NCBI RefSeq assembly: GCF_000955955.1
Contig: NZ_JYJG01000151.1
Coordinates: 1 to 46,329 of the forward strand
From: Lentzea aerocolonigenes
Lineage (GTDB): Bacteria > Actinomycetota > Actinomycetes > Mycobacteriales > Pseudonocardiaceae
Direction: 5' to 3'
DNA length: 46,329 bases
The first letter of the stretch is position 1. Each line of letters opens with the position of its first letter. Under the pieces are notes generated by a model. That model saw only the letters and a program-made list of their open reading frames with translations, did no database searches and was not told the origin of the DNA. Below are positions 41,996 through 46,329 of this stretch, one piece after another. The translations under genes were made by a program, and so were the position numbers.

Positions 41996-42017
41996 CTACT
42001 AAACTTGTTGACTAGGT
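41994..42017. promoter_or_regulatory. Candidate PadR operator (24-base imperfect palindrome)
   Basis: The outer arms ACCTA and TAGGT are perfect and 9 of 12 base pairs of the whole 24 bases match; the centre AAACTTGTT is AT-rich. It lies exactly between the divergent SnoaL-like start (41995) and PadR start (42040), typical for PadR autoregulation. Confidence 0.65.
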
Positions 42018-42039
42018 CGAGGCACCGTAACCTGCTCGT

Positions 42040-42609
42040 ATGTCGCTGCGCAATGCCGTGATGGCCACTCTGCTCGACGGGGAGGCGTCCGGCTACGACC
42101 TGGCCAAGGCGTTCGACGCCTCGGTGGCGAACTTCTGGATGTGCACGCCGCAGCAGCTCTACCGCGAGCTGGATCGGATGGAGGCCGACGGGCTGGTCTC
42201 CGCACGAACCGTTCAGCAGGAGAAGCGGCCGAACAAGAGGTTGTTCTCGCTCACCGCATCCGGTCTCGAAGCTCTGGCCGGGTTCACGGAGGCGGAGCAC
42301 AAACCGACCGCGATTCGCGACGAGCTGCTGGTCGCGGTGATGGCTGCGGACGCCAACGCCGAGGCGGTCAAGGCGTCGCTGCGGGAACGCAAGCAGTGGG
42401 CCGAGGCCAAGATCGCGCGGTACGAGCGGCTCAAGGCCAAACTGCTCGGCAACCGCACTGAGGAAGAGTTCCTCGGCGAGGCGGAACGGGTCGGGCCGTA
42501 CCTGACCCTGTTGCGCGGCTTGTCGTTCGAGCGGGACAACGCGCGGTGGTGTGCGCGTTGCCTCACGGTGCTGGAGCGGCGTGGTGCCCGGCTCGACGCG
42601 TCCACGTGA
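42040..42609 (+). CDS. PadR-family transcriptional regulator
   Basis: 189 residues. The N-terminal winged helix has MSLRNAVMATLLDGEASGYD, LAKAFDASVANFWMCTPQQL and YRELDRMEADGLVSAR; the C-terminal half is a helical dimerisation region (RERKQWAEAKIARYERL). This is the longer PadR type with a Vir-like C-terminal domain. It is divergent from the SnoaL-like gene, which it probably represses in response to a small ligand. Confidence 0.93.
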   Translation: MSLRNAVMATLLDGEASGYDLAKAFDASVANFWMCTPQQLYRELDRMEADGLVSARTVQQEKRPNKRLFSLTASGLEALAGFTEAEHKPTAIRDELLVAVMAADANAEAVKASLRERKQWAEAKIARYERLKAKLLGNRTEEEFLGEAERVGPYLTLLRGLSFERDNARWCARCLTVLERRGARLDAST

Positions 42610-42624
42610 GGTTGAATCGGGTGC

Positions 42625-42933
42625 ATGAACGGCATTTCGGTGTTGCAGGAGGCTCTCAGCGCGCCCGCGGAAGAGGCGCGGAACCGGTTCGCGGGGCGGC
42701 TCAACGGATACCTCGAGGGGTCCGACGTGGTGCACGCCGTGCGGTTGCAGGGGTGGCTCGGCCTGGAGGTGCCGGGGCCCGGCTGTCACGTCGGCACCGG
42801 CAGCTGGGACTTCACCCGGTTCAAGGCGACGACGTCACCGGTCACGTGCGGGCGGTGCCGGAGTGCGGGGTTGCTGACGAGCTCGTTCACGGGTGGCCCG
42901 CATCAGCAGACCCTCGACTTGGAAGGGATCTGA
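42625..42933 (+). CDS. Small hypothetical protein
   Basis: 102 residues starting 15 bases after the PadR stop. The sequence (MNGISVLQEALSAPAEEARN, GWLGLEVPGPGCHVGTGSWD, VTCGRCRSAGLL) is protein-like, with a CGRC motif that may bind metal. The ribosome binding site is weak. I do not recognise the family. It may be co-transcribed with padR. Confidence 0.5.
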   Translation: MNGISVLQEALSAPAEEARNRFAGRLNGYLEGSDVVHAVRLQGWLGLEVPGPGCHVGTGSWDFTRFKATTSPVTCGRCRSAGLLTSSFTGGPHQQTLDLEGI

Positions 42934-42948
42934 AGGCGGGCACGACGG

Positions 42949-43353
42949 TCACCCGCACGCGTCGCGGTTGCGCAGGCCCATGCCGGTCAGCGCGGCCATG
43001 CCGAGGCGTTCGTAGTACGGCCGCAACGACTCGTCGCAGGTGAGGTCGATCGAGTAGAGGTGCGACGCCTCGGCCACGATCCGGCGCATCAGCTCGGTGC
43101 CCATGCCCTGCCCCTGGTACTCCGGACGCACCTCCAGCCACGGGATGAACGCGGTCAGCACGCCATCGCTGATCATGTTCACGAACCCGGCGACCTGACC
43201 CTCGGCACGCGCGATGACCACGCGGTAGCTCCCGCGCAGCACGGCGAGGTGCTGCGCAGCAGACGGCGGCTTCGGCCACCCGACGAAGAACCCGGCCAGG
43301 TCGTCCACCGCGAGATCGCCGATGTCCGTGGTGTAAGAGATCACAATGCTCAT
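42949..43353 (-). CDS. GNAT-family N-acetyltransferase
   Basis: 134 residues from ATG 43353. The acetyl-CoA-binding motif A is VRPEYQGQGMGTELMRRIV, and YYERLGM is the typical C-terminal motif. Earlier AEGQVAGFVNMISDGVLTAF is the central beta strand region. The substrate is unknown. It converges on the small hypothetical gene and diverges from the membrane-protein gene at 43434. Confidence 0.92.
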   Translation of the reverse strand: MSIVISYTTDIGDLAVDDLAGFFVGWPKPPSAAQHLAVLRGSYRVVIARAEGQVAGFVNMISDGVLTAFIPWLEVRPEYQGQGMGTELMRRIVAEASHLYSIDLTCDESLRPYYERLGMAALTGMGLRNRDACG

Positions 43354-43433
43354 TTTCCGGTCACGGCGATGAACCGTCCACAGGGTTATTCCGTGGGTGT
43401 GGTTTCGGCCTGACTGGCGGTTAAGCTCCGCGC

Positions 43434-43943
43434 GTGACCCTGCCATCAGCCCCGTTGCGCCGTGCGCGCTGTGCGGTTGCCGGCGTGGTCACGGGAGCGC
43501 TCGCCGTTCTGGCGCACTCGACCGCGGACGGCCACTTCCCCGACGCCGGTCTGGCGTTATCGCTGGTCGCCCTGCTCACGTGGGCCTGTGCCGGTTTCGC
43601 ACGGCACGAGCTGACACCGGGCCGGATGCTCCTGCTGATCGGCGGCGGCCAGCTCGCGATGCACTTCATGATGTCGCTCGCGGCATCCAGGCACGAGCAC
43701 GCGGACCCGTCGCGCATGGTCGCCGCACACATCGCGGCCACCGCGCTGACCGTCGTCGTGCTCGCGGCAGCCGAACGCACTGTGCTCGCACTGGCCCGCG
43801 CCGTCGCGTCGGTGCTCCCCCGCAGGCTCACTTCCCTGCCCGCCACGGCGCCGCTCGTCGTGGCCACCCCGCGCATCCTTCCCGCGGTGGTCGTCTTCCT
43901 GGACGTGCTGTCGTGGCGCGGTCCTCCGGCTGAACAGGTCTGA
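43434..43943 (+). CDS. Small membrane protein upstream of the PepSY gene
   Basis: 169 residues from GTG 43434 with four hydrophobic segments (for example CAVAGVVTGALAVLAH and ALSLVALLTWACAGF) and a His/Glu-containing loop ASRHEHADPSRM. I cannot name a family. It lies 62 bases upstream of a PepSY membrane protein on the same strand, an arrangement often linked to metal or redox handling, so it may work with it. Confidence 0.8.
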   Translation: MTLPSAPLRRARCAVAGVVTGALAVLAHSTADGHFPDAGLALSLVALLTWACAGFARHELTPGRMLLLIGGGQLAMHFMMSLAASRHEHADPSRMVAAHIAATALTVVVLAAAERTVLALARAVASVLPRRLTSLPATAPLVVATPRILPAVVVFLDVLSWRGPPAEQV

Positions 43944-43959
43944 AACCCCTTTCACAGGG

Positions 43960-43973
43960 CCGTCTCGAGACGG
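43960..43973. promoter_or_regulatory. Perfect 14-base palindrome before the PepSY gene
   Basis: CCGTCTCGAGACGG is a perfect palindrome in the 62-base gap between the small membrane-protein stop and the PepSY start, 32 bases before the ATG. It could be a dimeric regulator site. Having no loop, it is less likely to be a terminator hairpin. Confidence 0.45.
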
Positions 43974-44005
43974 TCCTGCACCTGTTCACGCCCATTGGGA
44001 GAGCC

Positions 44006-45292
44006 ATGTCCACCACAACGGCTCCGTCACGCACATCGTTCGCGTGGCGGGGACTCCTGATGCGCCTGCACTTCTACGCAGGCGTCCTCGTCGGCCCGTT
44101 CATCCTGGTCGCCGCGCTGACCGGTGTCCTGTACGCCCTCACTCCGCAGCTGGAGTCGTGGGTCTACTCCGATCAGCTCCGCGTTCCCGTTACCACGCAA
44201 CAACTCCCGCTCGCCAAGCAGGTCGACGCCGCACTCGCCACGTCGCCCAACGGTTCCTTGGTCGCCGTCCGACCGGCGCCCGGACCCGGTGACACGACTC
44301 GTGTCCTGTTCGCGGAGAAGGGACTCGGCGAGTCCGAACGCCGTGCGGTGTTCGTCGATCCCGGCACCGGACGTGTCACCGGCGATCTCGTCGTCTACGG
44401 AACGAGCGGCGTGCTGCCGTTGCGCACCACGCTGGATCAGTTGCACCGCAACCTGATGCTCGGCGAACCCGGACGCCTCTACAGCGAGCTCGCCGCGTCG
44501 TGGCTTTGGGTCGTCGCGTTGGGCGGCCTCGTGCTGTGGATCAGCAGGGCGCGCAACAGCAAACGCATCCGCACGCACGGTCTGATCGGTGTGTGGGTGC
44601 TCGTCGGCGCGTTGTTCTTGTCCGCCACGGGTCTCACGTGGTCTGCGTACGCGGGCGAGAACGTCTCCAAGCTCCGCGAAGCCTTCAGCTGGACCACGCC
44701 GCAGCTCAAGATGCCCGGCGCCGGCGAGCACAGCGAACACGGCTCCAGCACTCCGGCCGCAGGCGGTCACGGCGACGTCGACAACGTCCTCGGCATCGCC
44801 CGGCTGGCCGGCATCGACGCCAAGCCCGTCGAGATCGGCCTGCCCACGGCACCGGGCGGTGCGTGGAAGGTCGCGGAGATCGGCCGTGGCTGGCCGACGC
44901 AGGTCGACTCGGTCGCGGTGCACGGCGGCGAGGTCGTCAGCTCGGTGAAGTTCGCCGACTACCCGCTCGCCGCGAAGCTCACCAGGTGGGGCATCGACGC
45001 GCACATGGGCGTGCTGTTCGGGTGGCCGAACCAGTTGCTGTTGCTGCTGCTCGGCGGCGGGCTCGTGACGCTGGTCGTGCTCGGCTACCGGATGTGGTGG
45101 AAGCGCAGGCCCACACGGGGTTTCGGTCGTCCGACGCCGCGCGGCCAGTGGCGCAAGGCCCCGCCCGCCGCGCTGATCGGACTCGGGGCCGGAGCGCTGG
45201 CGGTGGGCTGGTTCGTGCCGCTGCTCGGCATCAGTCTCGTGGCGTTCCTGGTGATCGACGCCACGCTCGGCAGGAGGGCGAAGACGAGCTGA
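44006..45292 (+). CDS. PepSY-associated transmembrane protein
   Basis: 428 residues from ATG 44006 with GGGAGAG upstream. The first helix, RLHFYAGVLVGPFILVAALT with GVLYAL, is the typical PepSY_TM start; further segments lie near 165-180, 192-215, 345-365 and 395-425. TTLDQLHRNLMLGEPGRLYS and GIDAHMGVLFGWPNQ carry conserved His residues. A His-rich loop (GEHSEHGSSTPAAGGHGD) could bind metal. Family members are linked to iron or copper uptake and reduction at the membrane; the exact role here is not known. Confidence 0.9.
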   Translation: MSTTTAPSRTSFAWRGLLMRLHFYAGVLVGPFILVAALTGVLYALTPQLESWVYSDQLRVPVTTQQLPLAKQVDAALATSPNGSLVAVRPAPGPGDTTRVLFAEKGLGESERRAVFVDPGTGRVTGDLVVYGTSGVLPLRTTLDQLHRNLMLGEPGRLYSELAASWLWVVALGGLVLWISRARNSKRIRTHGLIGVWVLVGALFLSATGLTWSAYAGENVSKLREAFSWTTPQLKMPGAGEHSEHGSSTPAAGGHGDVDNVLGIARLAGIDAKPVEIGLPTAPGGAWKVAEIGRGWPTQVDSVAVHGGEVVSSVKFADYPLAAKLTRWGIDAHMGVLFGWPNQLLLLLLGGGLVTLVVLGYRMWWKRRPTRGFGRPTPRGQWRKAPPAALIGLGAGALAVGWFVPLLGISLVAFLVIDATLGRRAKTS

Positions 45293-45405
45293 CTCCTTGT
45301 GCTACCTGGACATTTACGCGATATTGATGCGTAGGTGCGCCGGGAAGCCTGGTCGGCCCGCACGTCACAACGCGTGACGGCGGAGAGCAGACGAGGGGTG
45401 CGCCG

Positions 45406-46329
45406 ATGACGCCCATACCTCATGCCGTTCCTCAGATCGACGATCCCCGGATCGCGCACGCGCTGGCGTCCCGCTGGCGCCGGACGAGGACGTTGCTGCT
45501 GCTCTCCGCCGGGCTGTTGCCCGCGGCGACTGGTCTGATCTGCGTCGCGCTGGCCGGGATCGCCCCGGTCTGGTGGGCGGCGATCCCTGCCGTCACGGCG
45601 GTCGCGTGTGCCGGTGTGCTGCTGACGTGGTTGCGGCGCAACGGGTTGAACGACCCGTACTCGTGGTTGCCCGCCACTGTGCTGATGACCGGAACACAGC
45701 TCGTGCTCGGCGTGTTACCGGGCTCGGCGATAGCGCTGCGGCTCACCCCGCACGCGGCGCTGGCGGTCAAAGCGTTGTGCGCCCTGGGAATGCTCAGCGC
45801 GGGGTCGTCCGGGGTGCTCGCGAGGATGGCCCGCCGGACGTTGCTCGACTCGCCGCTGCTCGAACTCGGGTCGACCGGCTTTCCGCTGGTGCTGGCTGGT
45901 CCGGCACACGTGGTGATCGGAAACGACCGCATCGACTGGAAGGGCGCTCGGGTCTCGTTCGACCGGATCGGGCACGTGAGCACCGAGGCGAGCGGTCTGG
46001 TGCTGCACACCGCGTCCGGGGCGTGGACGGTTCCGGTGGCGGACCCCGCCGCCGCGCACGCGTTGCTGCGCCGCCGTCTCGCCTGGTGGGAAGAACAGCG
46101 GTTGGTCGCCGCCGAGCACGAACGCCGGCACTACCTCGATCTGGTCGCGTCCCTCGCGGAGATCAGCGGGGTCGGCATGCGGGGTGGCGTCGGCGTCACC
46201 GTCGACTCGAACGGCGTGACCACGGGAATCGCGCTCAGCCCGGCCGTGCGTGATCTTGACCCCGATGTGCTGGCCGCGCGGTTGATGGACTGCGCCGAGC
46301 GGGCCCGTTCGGACGCCCGCAGGCAGGTC
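45406..46329 (+). CDS. Membrane protein with C-terminal YbaB-like region (partial, runs off right edge)
   Basis: 308 codons from ATG 45406 (GAGGGG upstream) to the window end without a stop. Three or four hydrophobic segments lie between residues 28 and 150 (LLLLSAGLLPAATGLICVAL and others). A beta-rich region, VVIGNDRIDWKGARVSFDRI, looks PH-like. The last part, VTVDSNGVTTGIALSPAVRD with LDPDVLAARLMDCAERARSD, resembles actinobacterial YbaB/EbfC-family proteins often found near type VII secretion genes. The C-terminus is missing, so the assignment is tentative. Confidence 0.7.
   Translation, partial: MTPIPHAVPQIDDPRIAHALASRWRRTRTLLLLSAGLLPAATGLICVALAGIAPVWWAAIPAVTAVACAGVLLTWLRRNGLNDPYSWLPATVLMTGTQLVLGVLPGSAIALRLTPHAALAVKALCALGMLSAGSSGVLARMARRTLLDSPLLELGSTGFPLVLAGPAHVVIGNDRIDWKGARVSFDRIGHVSTEASGLVLHTASGAWTVPVADPAAAHALLRRRLAWWEEQRLVAAEHERRHYLDLVASLAEISGVGMRGGVGVTVDSNGVTTGIALSPAVRDLDPDVLAARLMDCAERARSDARRQV

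Noticed and set aside
1..46329. Insertion sequences, CRISPR arrays, tRNA or rRNA genes
   Set aside because: No transposase motifs, no regularly spaced direct repeats and no cloverleaf or rRNA-like stretches were recognised on either strand.

Overview
The window is high-GC DNA with very dense gene packing, GTG as well as ATG starts, Streptomyces-type ectoine enzymes, a PadR regulator, a PepSY membrane protein and MsiK-type sugar import without a local ATPase. Together these point to a filamentous actinomycete, probably Pseudonocardiales (Lentzea/Saccharothrix-like). That placement is inference; there is no rRNA or taxonomic marker here. I see no tRNA, rRNA, CRISPR array or insertion sequence.

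Layout. (1) 1-8300: a minus-strand operon in the order of E. coli ytfQ-ytfR-ytfT-yjfF (galactofuranose-type ABC importer), followed by a secreted GH2 glycosidase that runs off the left edge. A LacI regulator is divergent from it, and an orphan ChvE-like sugar-binding lipoprotein follows. (2) 8490-17350: a second sugar operon on the minus strand: LacI regulator, GH36 alpha-galactosidase, binding lipoprotein, two MalF/MalG-type permeases and a large secreted clan GH-A hydrolase with CBM35-like domains. A 13-base LacI-type operator recurs in both sugar regions. (3) 17400-18990: macrodomain protein, a frameshifted hypothetical gene, a cold-shock protein and a strong terminator. (4) 19019-27176: the most striking block, nine minus-strand genes joined by 1- or 4-base stop/start overlaps. 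They encode aspartokinase, PLP decarboxylase, an AcpS-hotdog fusion, a stand-alone adenylation enzyme, an acyl carrier protein, EctB, EctC, EctA and an MFS transporter. (5) 27448-36987: secreted esterase, STAS protein, AraC regulator, cytokinin-dehydrogenase-like flavoprotein, SGNH hydrolase, isochorismatase-like hydrolase, adenosine deaminase, and a caspase/EF-hand/membrane/WD40 protein. (6) 37027-46329: nucleotidyltransferase, P450, methyltransferase, a metalloprotease-like repeat protein with an altered zinc motif, SnoaL-like protein and PadR regulator, GNAT, a membrane protein with a PepSY protein, and a YbaB-like membrane protein cut by the right edge.

The main hypothesis is that block 4 is an unusual ectoine-type biosynthetic cluster. 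Aspartokinase and EctB supply 2,4-diaminobutyrate. The adenylation enzyme, carrier protein and decarboxylase resemble the FlvN/FlvL/FlvO and VinN/VinL/VinO modules that turn aspartate-type amino acids into beta-amino-acyl-ACP. The hotdog domain resembles beta-alanyl-CoA or 3-aminobutyryl-CoA ammonia-lyase. EctA and EctC could then join the acyl unit to diaminobutyrate and close a cyclic amidine, which the MFS protein would export. The gene content is seen directly; the product is inference.
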